Below are positions 27,265 through 40,502 of a DNA stretch of 64,000 bases, piece after piece. Positions within the stretch are counted from its first letter, which is position 1. Every line of letters begins with the position of its first letter. The position numbers were made by a program, and so were the translations under genes. The notes beneath the pieces were generated by a model that was given only the letters and a program-made list of their open reading frames with translations, was not told the DNA's origin and did not search any database. Origin of the DNA: Apostichopus japonicus (lineage: Eukaryota > Echinodermata > Holothuroidea > Aspidochirotida > Stichopodidae); assembly GCF_037975245.1 (NCBI RefSeq), contig NC_092574.1:3009001-3073000 (forward strand), read 5' to 3'.

Positions 27265-29772
27265 GCACTTTCGATTTATCGGTACCGCACATTCGATTTA
27301 TCGGTACCGCACATTCGATTGATCGGTACCGCATATTCGATTGTTCGGTACCGCACAATCGATTGATCGGCACCGCACATTCGATTGATCGGTACCGCAC
27401 ATTAGATTTATCGGCAACGCACATTCGATTGATCGGTACCACACATTCGATTGATCGGTACCGCACATTCGATTGTTCGGTACCGCACATTCGATTTATC
27501 GGAACCGCACATTCGATTGATCGGTACCGCACATTCGATTGATCGGTACCGCACATTCGATTTATCGGCAACGCACATTCGATTGATCGGTACTGCACAT
27601 TCGATTGATCGATACCGCACATTCGATTGATCCTCACCGCACATTCGATTGATCGGCAACGCACATTCGATTAATCGGTACCGCACATTCGATTGATCGG
27701 TACCGCACATTCGATTGATCGGCACCGCACATTCGATTGATCGATAAGGAACATTCGATTGATCGGTACCGCACATTCGATTTATCGGCAACGCACATTC
27801 GATTGATCGGTACCGCACATTCGATTGATCGATAACTCACATTCTGTTTATCGGTACCGCACATTCGATTTATCGGCACCGCACATTCCATTTATCGGAA
27901 CCGCACATACGATTTATCGGTACCGCACATTCGATTGATCGGAACCGCACATTCGATTGATCGGTACCGCACATTCGATTGATCGGTACCGCACATTCGA
28001 TTGATCGGTACCGCGCATTCCATTTATCGGCAACGCACATTCGATTTATAGGTACCGCACATTCGATTGATCGGTACCGCACATTCGATTGATCGGTACC
28101 GCACATTCTATTTATCGGTACCACACATTCGATTGATCCTCACCGCAAATTCGCTTTATCGGCACCGCACATTCGATTGATCGTTACCGCACATTCGATT
28201 CATCGGTACCGCACATTCGATTTATCGGCAACGCACATTCGATTAATCGGTACCGCACATTCGATTGATCGGTACCGCACATTCGATTGATCGGCACCGC
28301 ACATTCGATTGATCGGTACCGTACATTCGATTGATCGGTACCGCATATTCGATTTATCGGTACCACACATTCGATTTATCGGTACCGCACATTCGATTGA
28401 TCGGTACCGCACATTCGATTGTTCGGTACCGCACAATCGATTTATCGGTTCCGCACTTTCGATTTATCGGTACCGCACATTCCATTTATCGGTACCGCAC
28501 ATTCGATTGATCGGTACCGCACAATCGATTGATCGGCACCGCACATTCGATTGATCGGTACCGCACATTAGATTTATCGGCAACGCACATTCGATTGATC
28601 GGTACCGCACATTCGATTGATCGGTACCGCACATTAGATTGTTCGGTAACGCACATTCGAATTATCGGCAACGCACATTCGATTGATCGGTACCGCACAT
28701 TCGATTGATCGATACCGCACATTCTGTTAATCGGTACTGCAAATTCGATTTATCGGTACCGCACATTCGATTGATCGGTACCGCACATTCGATTGTTCGG
28801 TACCGCACAATCGATTTATCGGTTCCGCACTTTCGATTTATCGGTACCGCACATTCCATTTATCGGTACCGCACATTCGATTGATCGGTACCGCACAATC
28901 GATTGATCGGCACCGCACATTCGATTGATCGGTACCGCACATTAGATTTATCGGCAACGCACATTCGATTGATCGGTACCGCACATTCGATTGATCGGTA
29001 CCGCACATTCGATTGATCGGTACCGCACATTCGATTTATCGGCAACGCACATTCGATTTATAGGTACCACACATTCGATTGATCGATAAGGCACATTCGA
29101 TTTATCGGTACCGCACATATGATTTATCGGTACCGCACATTCGATTGATCGGAACCGCACATTCGATTGATCGGCACCGCACATTCGATTGATCGGTACC
29201 GCACATTCCATTTATCGGCAACGCACATTCGATTCATAGGTACCGCACATTCGATTGATCGGCACCGCACATTCGATTTATCGGTACCGCACATTCGATT
29301 GATCGGTACCGCACATTCCATTTATCGGTACCGCACATACGATTTATCGGTACCGCACATTCCATTTATCGGTACCGCACATTCGATTGATCGGTACCGC
29401 ACATTCGATTGATCGGTACCGCACATTCGATTTATCGGCAACGCACATTCGATTGATCGGTACCGCACATTCGATTGATCAAAACCTCACATTCTGTTGA
29501 TCGGTACCGCACATTCGATTTATCGGCACCGCACATTCCATTTGTCGGTACCGCACATACGATTTATCGGTACCGCACATTCGATTTATCGGTACCGCAC
29601 ATTCGATTGATCGGTAACGCACATTCGATTGATCGGTACCGCACATTCGATTTATCGGCAACGCACATTCGATTTATCGGTACCGCACATTCGATTGATC
29701 GATAAGGCACATTCGATTGATCCTCACCGCAAATTCGCTTTATCGGCACCGCACATTCGATTGATCGTTACC
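27265..29772. repeat. 2508-bp tandem duplication (114 monomers), copy 2
   Basis: This follows copy 1 with no gap. I found no difference by comparing variants and translations, which implies a very recent event or an assembly duplication. The right end is where the copy-1 path gives CGTTACCGCACTTTCG and this one gives CGTTACCGCACATTCG. Confidence 0.9.
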
Positions 29773-31706
29773 GCACATTCGATTGATCGGTACCGCACAT
29801 TCGATTTATCGGCACCGCACATTCGATTCATCGGTACCGTACATTCGATTGATCGGTACCGCACATTCGATTCATCGGTACCACACATTCGATTTATCGG
29901 TACCGCACATTCGATTGATCGGTACCGCACATTCGATTGATCGGTACCGCACAATCGCTTTATCGGTTCCGCACTTTCGATTTATCGGTACCGCACATTC
30001 GATTTATCGGCAACGCACATTCGATTGATCGGTACCGCACATTCGATTGATCGATACCGCACATTCTGTTTATCGGTACCGCACATTCGATTTATCGGTA
30101 CCGCATATTCGATTGATCGGTACCGCACATTCGATTTATCGGTACCGCACATTCGATTTATCGGTACCGCACATTCGATTGATCGGTACCGCACATTCGA
30201 ATGATCGGTACCGCACATTCGATTTATCGGCAACGCACATTCGATTTATAGGTACCACACATTCGATTGATCGATAAGGCACATTCGATTTATCGGTACC
30301 GCACATACGATTGATCGGTACCGCACATTCGATTGATCGGAACCGCACATTCGATTGATCGGTACCGCACATTCGATTGATCGGTACCGCACATTCCATT
30401 TATCGGCAACGCACATTCGATTCATAGGTACCGCACATTCGATTGATCGGCACCGCACATTCGATTGATCGGTACCGCACATTCGATTGATCGGTACCGC
30501 ACATTCCATTTATCGGTACCGCACATACGATTTATCGGTACCGCACATTCGATTGATCGGTACCGCACATTCGATTGATCGGTACCGCACATTCGATTTA
30601 TCGGCAACGCACATTCGATTGATCGGTACCGCACATTCGATTGATCAACACCTCACATTCTGTTGATCGGTACCGCACATTCGATTTATCGGCACCGCAC
30701 ATTCCATTTGTCGGTACCGCACATACGATTTATCGGTACCGCACATTCGATTTATCGGTACCGCACATTCGATTGATCGGTAACGCACATTCGATTGATC
30801 GGTACCGCACATTCGATTGATCGGCAACGCACAATCGATTTATCGGTACCGCACATTCGATTGATCGGTACCGCACATTCGATTGATCGATAAGGCACAT
30901 TCGATTGATCCTCACCGCAAATTCGCTTTATCGGCACCGCACATTCGATTGATCGTTACCGCACATTCGATTGATCGGTACCGCACATTCGATTTATCGG
31001 CAACGCACATTCGATTAATCGGTACCGCACATTCGATTGATCGGTACCGCACATTCGATTGATCGGCACCGCACATTCGATTGATCGGTACCGTACATTC
31101 GATTGATCGGTACCGCACATTCGATTTATCGGTACCACACATTCGATTTATCGGTACCGCACATTCGATTGATCGGTACCGCACATTCGATTGTTCGGTA
31201 CCGCACAATCGATTTATCGGTTCCGCACTTTCGATTTATCGGTACCGCACATTCGATTTATCGGTACCGCACATTCGATTGATCGGTACCGCACAATCGA
31301 TTGATCGGCACCGCACATTCGATTGATCGGTACCGCACATTCGATTGATCGGTACCGCACATTCGATTTATCGGCAACGCACATTCGATTTATAGGTACC
31401 ACACATTCGATTGATCGATAAGGCACATTCGATTTATCGGTACCGCACATACGATTTATCGGTACCGCACATTCGATTGATCGGAACCGCACATTCGATT
31501 GATCGGTACCGCACATTCGATTGATCGGTACCGCACATTCCATTTATCGGCAACGCACATTCGATTCATAGGTACCGCACATTCGATTGATCGGCACCGC
31601 ACATTCGATTTATCGGTACCGCACATTCGATTGATCGGTACCGCACATTCCATTTATCGGTACCGCACATACGATTTATCGGTACCGCACATTCGATTGA
31701 TCGGTA
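29685..31706. repeat. HOR segment delta, copy 1 (second copy at 35566-37587)
   Basis: About 2.02 kb aligns with 35566-37587 at offset 5881 bp. Matching variants include CGTTACCGCAC, ACAATCGCTTTATCGG, ATTCATAGG, GATCAACACCTCAC, CATTTGTCGG and ACAATCGATTTATCGG. A few single-base differences are visible, for example GATCCTCACC (29.72 kb) against GATTCTCACC (35.60 kb). Confidence 0.75.
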
Positions 31707-32625
31707 CCGCACATTCGATTGATCGTTACCGCACATTCGATTTATCGGCAACGCACATTCGATTTATCGGTACCGCACATTCGATTTATAGGTACCGCAC
31801 ATTCGATTGATCGATAAGGCACATTCGATTTATCGGTACCGCACATACGATTTATCGGTACCGCACATTCGATTGATCGGAACCGCACATTCGATTGATC
31901 GGTACCGCACATTCGATTGATCGGTACCGCACATTCCATTTATAGGCAACGCACATTCGATTCATAGGTACCGCACATTCGATTGATCGGTACCGCACAT
32001 TCGATTGATCGGTACCGCACATTCTATTTATCGGTACCACACATTCGACTGATCCTCACCGCAAATTCGCTTTATCGGCACCGCACATTCGATTGATCGG
32101 TACCGCACATTCGATTGATCAGCACCGCACATTCGATTGATCGATACCGCACATTCTGTTTATCGGTACCGCACATTCGATTTATCGGTACCGCACATTC
32201 GATTGATCGGAACCGCACATTCGATTTATCGGTACCGCACATTCGATTGATCGGTACCGCACATTCGATTGATCGATAAGGCACATTCGATTGATAGGTA
32301 CCGCACATTCGATTGTTCGGTACCGCACAATCGATTGATCGGTACCGCACATTCGATTGATCGGCACCGCACATTCGATTTATCGGCAACGCACATTCGA
32401 TTGATCGGTACCGCACATTCGATTGATCGATGCCGCACATTCGATTGATCCGTACCGCACATTCGATTTATCGGCACCGCACATTCGATTGATCGGTACC
32501 GCACATTCGATTGATCGACACCTCACATTCTGTTGATCGGTACCGCACATTCGATTGATCGGTACCGCACATTCGATTGATCGGCACCGCACATTCCATT
32601 TATCGGTACCGCACATACGATTTAT

Positions 32626-32645
32626 CGGTACCGCACATTCAATAT
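32626..32645. repeat. Damaged 20-bp monomer
   Basis: The right half reads ATTCAATAT in place of ATTCGATTTAT, a loss of two bases. It changes the register from here on. It is the first of three such events within 1.15 kb. Confidence 0.9.
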
Positions 32646-32997
32646 CGGAACCGCACATTCGATTGATCGGTACCGCACATTCGATTGATCGGTACCGCAC
32701 ATTCGATTGATCGGTACCGCACATTCGATTTATCGGCAACGCACATTCGATTTATAGGTACCGCACATTCGATTGATCGGTACCGCACATTCGATTGATC
32801 GGTACCGCACATTCTATTTATCGGTACCACACATTCGATTGATCCTCACCGCAAATTCGCTTTATCGGCACCGCACATTCGATTGATCGGCAACGCACAT
32901 TCGATTGATCGGTACCGCACATTCGATTGATTGGTACTGCACATTCGATTGATCGGCACCGCACATTCGATTGATCGGTACCGTACATTCGATTGAT

Positions 32998-33014
32998 CGG
33001 TACATTCGATTGAT
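32998..33014. repeat. Damaged 17-bp monomer
   Basis: The monomer reads CGGTACATTCGATTGAT, with five bases lost. The preceding monomer (32976-32997) reads CGGTACCGTACATTCG. A deletion between the two GTAC copies in such a CCGTAC variant would give exactly this product, so a 4-bp microhomology deletion is plausible. Confidence 0.9.
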
Positions 33015-33762
33015 CGGTACCGCACATTCTATTTATTGGTACCGCACATTCGATTGATCGATACCGCACAATCGATTTATCGGCACCGCACATTTAATTT
33101 ATCGGTACCGCATATTCGATTGATCGGTACCGCACATTCTATTTATTGGTACCGCACATTCGATTGATCGATACCGCACATTCGATTGATCGATAAGGCA
33201 CATTCGATTGATCGGTACCGCACATTCGATTGATCGGTACCGCACATTCTATTTATTGGTACCGCACCTTCGATTGATCGATACCGCACATTCGATTGAT
33301 CGATAAGGCACATTCGATTGATCGGTACCGCACATTCGATTTATCGTCACCGCACATTCGATTGATCGGCAACGCACATTCGATTAATCGGCAACGCACA
33401 TTCGATTGATCGGTACCGCACATTCGATTGATCGATACCTCACACTCTGTTTATCGGTACCGCACATTCGATTGATCGGCACCGCACATTCCATTTATCG
33501 GTACCGCACATACGATTTATCGGTACCGCACATTCGATTTATCGGAACCGCACATTCGATTGATCGGTACCGCACATTCGATTGATCGGTACCGCACATT
33601 CGATTGATCGGTACCGCACATTCGATTTATCGGCAACGCACATTCGATTTATAGGTACCGCACATTCGATTGATCGGTACCGCACATTCGATTGATCGGT
33701 ACCGCACATTCTATTTATCGGTACCACACATTCGATTGATCCTCACCGCAAATTCGCTTTAT

Positions 33763-33776
33763 CGGCACCGCATTAT
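33763..33776. repeat. Damaged 14-bp monomer, probable rearrangement junction
   Basis: The unit reads CGGCACCGCATTAT and then AGGTACC, eight bases short. The left side matches the CCTCACCGCAAATTCGC type block, and the right side is a TATAGGTACC type block that does not normally follow it. This looks like a join between two separate array segments out of register, not simple slippage. Confidence 0.85.
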
Positions 33777-36167
33777 AGGTACCGCACATTCGATTGATCG
33801 GTACCGCACATTCGATTGATCGGTACCGCACATTCTATTTATCGGTACCGCACATTCGATTGATCGATACCTCACATTCTGTTTATCGGTACCGCACATT
33901 CGATTTATCGGCACCGCACATTCCATTTATCGGTACCGCACATACGATTTATCGGTACCGCACATTCGATTTATCGGAACCGCACTTTCGATTTATCGGC
34001 ACCGCACATTCCATTTATCGGTACCGCACATACGATTTATCGGTACCGCACATTCGATTTATCGGAAAGGCACATTCGATTGATCGGTACCGCACATTCG
34101 ATTGATCGGTACCGCACATTCAATAGATCGGTACCGCACATTCGATTTATCGGCAACGCACATTCGATTTATAGGTACCGCACATTCGAATGATCGGTAC
34201 CGCACATTCGATTTATCGGTACCGCACATTCTATTTATCGGTAGCACACATTCGATTGATCCTCACCGCAAATTCGCTTTATCGGCACCGCACATTCCAT
34301 TGATCGTTACCGCACATTCGATTCATCGGTACCGCACATTCGATTCATCGATACCGCACATTCGATTGATCGGCACCGCACATTCGATTGATCGGTAATG
34401 TACATTCGATTGATCGGTACCGCACATTCGATTTATCGGTACCACACATTCCATTTATCGGTACCGCACATTCGATTGATCGGTACCGCACATTCGATTG
34501 TTCAGTACCGCACAATCGATTTATCGGTTCCGCACTTTCGATTTATCGGTACAGCACATTCGATTTATCGGTACCGCACATTCGATTGATCGGTACCGCA
34601 TATTCGATTGTTCGGTACCGCACAATCGATTGATCGGCCCCGCCTATTCGATTGATCGGTACCGCACATTAGATTTATCGGCAACGCACATTCGATTAAT
34701 CGGTACCGCACATTCGATTTATAGGTACCGCACATTCGATTGATCGGTACCGCACATTCGATTGATCGGTACCGCACATTCTATTTATCGGTACCACACA
34801 TTCGATTGATCCTCACCGCAAATTCGCTTTATCGGCACCGCACATTCGATTGATCGTTACCGCACATTCGATTCATCGGTACCGCACATTCGATTTATCG
34901 GCAACGCACATTCGATTAATCGGTACCGCACATTCGATTGATCGGTACCGCACATTCGATTGATCGGCACCGCACATTCGATTGATCGGTACCGTACATT
35001 CGATTGATCGGTACCGCACATTCGATTTATCGGTACCACACATTCGATTTATCGGTACCGCACATTCGATTGATCGGTACCGCACATTCGATTGTTCGGT
35101 ACCGCACAATCGATTTATCGGTTCCGCACTTTCGATTTATCGGTACCGCACATTCGATTTATCGGTACCGCACATTCGATTGATCGGTACCGCACAATCG
35201 ATTGATCGGCACCGCACATTCGATTGATCGGTACCGCACATTAGATTTATCGGCAACGCACATTCGATTGATCGGTACCGCACATTCGATTGATCGGTAC
35301 CGCACATTAGATTGTTCGGTAACGCACATTCGAATTATCGGCAACGCACATTCGATTGATCGGTACCGCACATTCGATTGATCGATACCGCACATTCTGT
35401 TAATCGGTACTGCAAATTCGATTTATCGGTACCGCACATTCGATTGATCGGTACCGCACATTCGATTTATCGGTACCGCACATTCGATTGATCGGTAACG
35501 CACATTCGATTGATCGGTACCGCACATTCGATTTATCGGCACCGCACATTCGATTGATCGGTACCGTACATTCGATTGATCGATAAGGCACATTCGATTG
35601 ATTCTCACCGCAAATTCGCTTTATCGGCACCGCACATTCGATTGATCGTTACCGCACATTCGATTGATCGGTACCGCACATTCGATTTATCGGCACCGCA
35701 CATTCGATTGATCGGTACCGTACATTCGATTGATCGGTACCGCACATTCGATTCATCGGTACCACACATTCGATTTATCGGTACCGCACATTCGATTGAT
35801 CGGTACCGCACATTCGATTGTTCGGTACCGCACAATCGCTTTATCGGTTCCGCACTTTCGATTTATCGGTACCGCACATTCGATTTATCGGCAACGCACA
35901 TTCGATTGATCGGTACCGCACATTCGATTGATCGATACCGCACATTCTGTTTATCGGTACCGCACATTCGATTTATCGGTACCGCATATTCGATTGATCG
36001 GTACCGCACATTCGATTTATCGGTACCGCACATTCGATTTATCGGTACCGCACATTCGATTGATCGGTACCGCACATTCGATTGATCGGTACCGCACATT
36101 CGATTTATCGGCAACGCACATTCGATTTATAGGTACCACACATTCGATTGATCGATAAGGCACATTC

Positions 36168-37597
36168 GATTTATCGGTACCGCACATACGATTTATCGGT
36201 ACCGCACATTCGATTGATCGGAACCGCACATTCGATTGATCGGTACCGCACATTCGATTGATCGGTACCGCACATTCCATTTATCGGCAACGCACATTCG
36301 ATTCATAGGTACCGCACATTCGATTGATCGGCACCGCACATTCGATTTATCGGTACCGCAAATTCGATTGATCGGTACCGCACATTCCATTTATCGGTAC
36401 CGCACATACGATTTATCGGTACCGCACATTCGATTGATCGGTACCGCACATTCGATTGATCGGTACCGCACATTCGATTTATCGGCAACGCACATTCGAT
36501 TGATCGGTACCGCACATTCGATTGATCAACACCTCACATTCTGTTGATCGGTACCGCACATTCGATTTATCGGCACCGCACATTCCATTTGTCGGTACCG
36601 CACATACCATTTATCGGTACCGCACATTCGATTTATCGGTACCGCACATTCGATTGATCGGTAACGCACATTCGATTGATCGGTACCGCACATTCGATTG
36701 ATCGGCAACGCACAATCGATTTATCGGTACCGCACATTCGATTGATCGGTACCGCACATTCGATTGATCGATAAGGCACATTCGATTGATCCTCACCGCA
36801 AATTCGCTTTATCGGCACCGCACATTCGATTGATCGTTACCGCACATTCGATTGATCGGTACCGCACATTCGATTTATCGGCAACGCACATTCGATTAAT
36901 CGGTACCGCACATTCGATTGATCGGTACCGCACATTCGATTGATCGGCACCGCACATTCGATTGATCGGTACCGTACATTCGATTGATCGGTACCGCACA
37001 TTCGATTTATCGGTACCACACATTCGATTTATCGGTACCGCACATTCGATTGATCGGTACCGCACATTCGATTGTTCGGTACCGCACAATCGATTTATCG
37101 GTTCCGCACTTTCGATTTATCGGTACCGCACATTCGATTTATCGGTACCGCACATTCGATTGATCGGTACCGCACAATCGATTGATCGGCACCGCACATT
37201 CGATTGATCGGTACCGCACATTCGATTGATCGGTACCGCACATTCGATTTATCGGCAACGCACATTCGATTTATAGGTACCACACATTCGATTGATCGAT
37301 AAGGCACATTCGATTTATCGGTACCGCACATACGATTTATCGGTACCGCACATTCGATTGATCGGAACCGCACATTCGATTGATCCTTACCGCACATTCG
37401 ATTGATCGGTACCGCACATTCCATATATCGGCAACGCACATTCGATTCATAGGTACCGCACATTCGATTGATCGGCACCGCACATTCGATTTATCGGTAC
37501 CGCACATTCGATTGATCGGTACCGCACATTCCATTTATCGGTACCGCACATACGATTTATCGGTACCGCACATTCGATTGATCGGTAGCGCACATTC
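36168..37597. repeat. 1430-bp tandem duplication (65 monomers), copy 1
   Basis: Adjoins copy 2 directly. Differences seen are GATCCTTACC near 37381 (copy 2 GATCGGTACC), CCATATATCGG near 37429 (copy 2 CCATTTATCGG) and CACATTTCGATTT-type changes near the ends. A further relative starts 5368 bp downstream (41536). Confidence 0.85.
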
Positions 37598-39027
37598 GAT
37601 TTATCGGTACCGCACATACGATTTATCGGTACCGCACATTCGATTGATCGGAACCGCACATTCGATTGATCGGTACCGCACATTCGATTGATCGGTACCA
37701 CACATTCCATTTATCGGCAACGCACATTCGATTCATAGGTACCGCACATTCGATTGATCGGCACCGCACATTCGATTTATCGGTACCGCACATTCGATTG
37801 ATCGGTACCGCACATTCCATTTATCGGTACCGCACATACGATTTATCGGTACCGCACATTCGATTGATCGGTACCGCACATTCGATTGATCGGTACCGCA
37901 CATTCGATTTATCGGCAACGCACATTCGATTGATCGGTACCGCACATTCGATTGATCAACACCTCACATTCTGTTGATCGGTACCGCACATTCGATTTAT
38001 CGGCACCGCACATTCCATTTGTCGGTACCGCACATACCATTTATCGGTACCGCACATTCGATTTATCGGTACCGCACATTCGATTGATCGGTAACGCAAA
38101 TTCGATTGATCGGTACCGCACATTCGATTGATCGGCAACGCACAATCGATTTATCGGTACCGCACATTCGATTGATCGGTACCGCACATTCGATTGATCG
38201 ATAAGGCACATTCGATTGATCCTCACCGCAAATTCGCTTTATCGGCACCGCACATTCGATTGATCGTTACCGCACATTCGATTGATCGGTACCGCACATT
38301 CGATTTATCGGCAACGCACATTCGATTAATCGGTACCGCACATTCGATTGATCGGTACCGCACATTCGATTGATCGGCACCGCACATTCGATTGATCGGT
38401 ACCGTACATTCGATTGATCGGTACCGCACATTCGATTTATCGGTACCACACATTCGATTTATCGGTACCGCACATTCGATTGATCGGTACCGCACATTCG
38501 ATTGTTCGGTACCGCACAATCGATTTATCGGTTCCGCACTTTCGATTTATCGGTACCGCACATTCGATTTATCGGTACCGCACATTCGATTGATCGGTAC
38601 CGCACAATCGATTGATCGGCACCGCACATTCGATTGATCGGTACCGCACATTCGATTGATCGGTACCGCACATTCGATTTATCGGCAACGCACATTCGAT
38701 TTATAGGTACCACACATTCGATTGATCGATAAGGCACATTCGATTTATCGGTACCGCACATACGATTTATCGGTACCGCACATTCGATTGATCGGAACCG
38801 CACATTCGATTGATCGGTACCGCACATTCGATTGATCGGTACCGCACATTCCATTTATCGGCAACGCACATTCGATTCATAGGTACCGCACATTCGATTG
38901 ATCGTCACCGCACATTCGATTTATCGGTACCGCACATTCGATTGATCGGTACCGCACATTCCATTTATCGGTACCGCACATACGATTTATCGGTACCGCA
39001 CATTCGATTGATCGGTAGCGTACATTC
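37598..39027. repeat. 1430-bp tandem duplication (65 monomers), copy 2
   Basis: Follows copy 1 with no gap and ends at GGTAGCG, which is CGGTAGCGCAC in copy 1 (37.59 kb) and CGGTAGCGTAC here (39.02 kb). Within the pair, 37380-37665 and 37666-37950 also resemble each other at a 286-bp (13-monomer) offset. Confidence 0.85.
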
Positions 39028-40502
39028 GATTGATCGTTACCGCACATTCGATTTATCGGCAACGCACATTCGATTTATCGGTACCGCACATTCGATTTAT
39101 AGGCACCGCACATTCGATTGATCGATAAGGCACATTCGATTTATCGGTACCGCACATACGATTTATCGGTACCGCACATTCGATTGATCGGAACCGCACA
39201 TTCGATTGATCGGTACCGCACATTCGATTGATCGGTACCGCACATTCCATTTATAGGCAACGCACATTCGATTCATAGGTACCGCACATTCGATTGATCG
39301 GTACCGCACATTCGATTGATCGGTACCGCACATTCTATTTATCGGTACCACACATTCGACTGATCCTCACCGCAAATTCGCTTTATCGGCACCGCACATT
39401 CGATTGATCGTTACCGCACATTCGATTGATCGGTACCGCACATTCGATTTATCGGCAACGCACATTCGATTAATCGGTACCGCACATTCGATTGATCGGT
39501 ACCGCACATTCGATTGATCGGCACCGCACATTCGATTGATCGGTACCGTACATTCGATTGATCGGTACCGCACATTCGATTTATCGGTACCACACATTCG
39601 ATTTATCGGTACCGCACATTCGATTGATCGGTACCGCACATTCGATTGTTCGGTACCGCACAATCGATTTATCGGTTCCGCACTTTCGTTTTATCGGTAC
39701 CGCACATTCGATTTATCGGTACCGCACATTCGATTGATCGGTACCGCACAATCGATTGATCGGCACCGCACATCTGATTGATCGGTACCGCACATTCGAT
39801 TGATCGGTACCGCACATTCGATTTATCGGCAACGCACATTCGATTTATAGGTACCACACATTCGATTGATCGATAAGGCACATTCGATTTATCGGTACCG
39901 CACATACGATTTATCGGTACCGCACATTCGATTGATCGGAACCGCACATTCGATTGATCGGTACCGCACATTCGATTGATCGGTACCGCACATTCCATTT
40001 ATCGGCAACGCACATTCGATTCATAGGTACCGCACATTCGATTGATCGGCACCGCACATTCGATTTATCGGTACCGCACATTCGATTGATCGGTACCGCA
40101 CATTCCATTTATCGGTACCGCACATACGATTTATCGGTACCGCACATTCGATTGATCGGTAGCGCACATTCGATTGATCGTTACCGCACATTCGATTTAT
40201 CGGCAACGCACATTCGATTTATCGGTACCGCACATTCGATTTATAGGTACCGCACATTCGATTGATCGATAAGGCACATTCGATTTATCGGTACCGCACA
40301 TACGATTTATCGGTACCGCACATTCGATTGATCGGAACCGCACATTCGATTGATCGGTACCGCACATTCGATTGATCGGTACCGCACATTCCATTTATAG
40401 GCAACGCACATTCGATTCATAGGTACCGCACATTCGATTGATCGGTACCGCACATTCGATTGATCGGTACCGCACATTCTATTTATCGGTACCACACATT
40501 CG
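38215..40502. repeat. 1144-bp tandem duplication (52 monomers), two copies
   Basis: Copies are 38215-39358 and 39359-40502. Each begins at GATCCTCACCGCAAATTCGC, which recurs at 40505 to open the next block. The first copy overlaps the second 1430-bp unit, so the 52-monomer event is nested in or later than the 65-monomer one. Differences seen include CGTCACC near 38902 against CGGCACC near 40046, and GGTAGCGTAC against GGTAGCGCAC. Confidence 0.85.

Larger units (their letters stand above)
23760..29772. repeat. Array domain C
   Basis: This domain opens with ATACGATTT, GGAAAGGCAC and GGTAGCACAC monomers at 23.8-24.2 kb, continues with a relative of domain A at 24.4-24.75 kb, and is then filled by the 2508-bp tandem duplication. 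The ATTCATAGGTACC marker of the right-hand domains first appears here, near 26725. GATGCC/CTGTTAA pairs and 21-bp monomers are absent. Confidence 0.7.
32500..34700. repeat. Rearranged copy of 22.8-24.7 kb
   Basis: Segments of 22.8-24.66 kb recur here at offsets that step with the local deletions: 10617 bp near 33.54 kb, then 10061 bp (458 monomers less 15 bases) for 33.86-34.7 kb. Shared variants include CTATTTATTGG, GGAAAGGCAC, GGTAGCACAC and GTTCAGTACC. The 21-bp pair and GAGCTG monomer of the source region are missing. Confidence 0.7.

Noticed and set aside
35576-36085. Longest open frame, plus strand, 169 codons, with a 22-residue repeat
   Set aside because: It is the satellite read in one frame. 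The same peptide pattern appears in all frames and hundreds of places, stops fall where position-20 variants dictate, and there is no start context or codon structure of its own.
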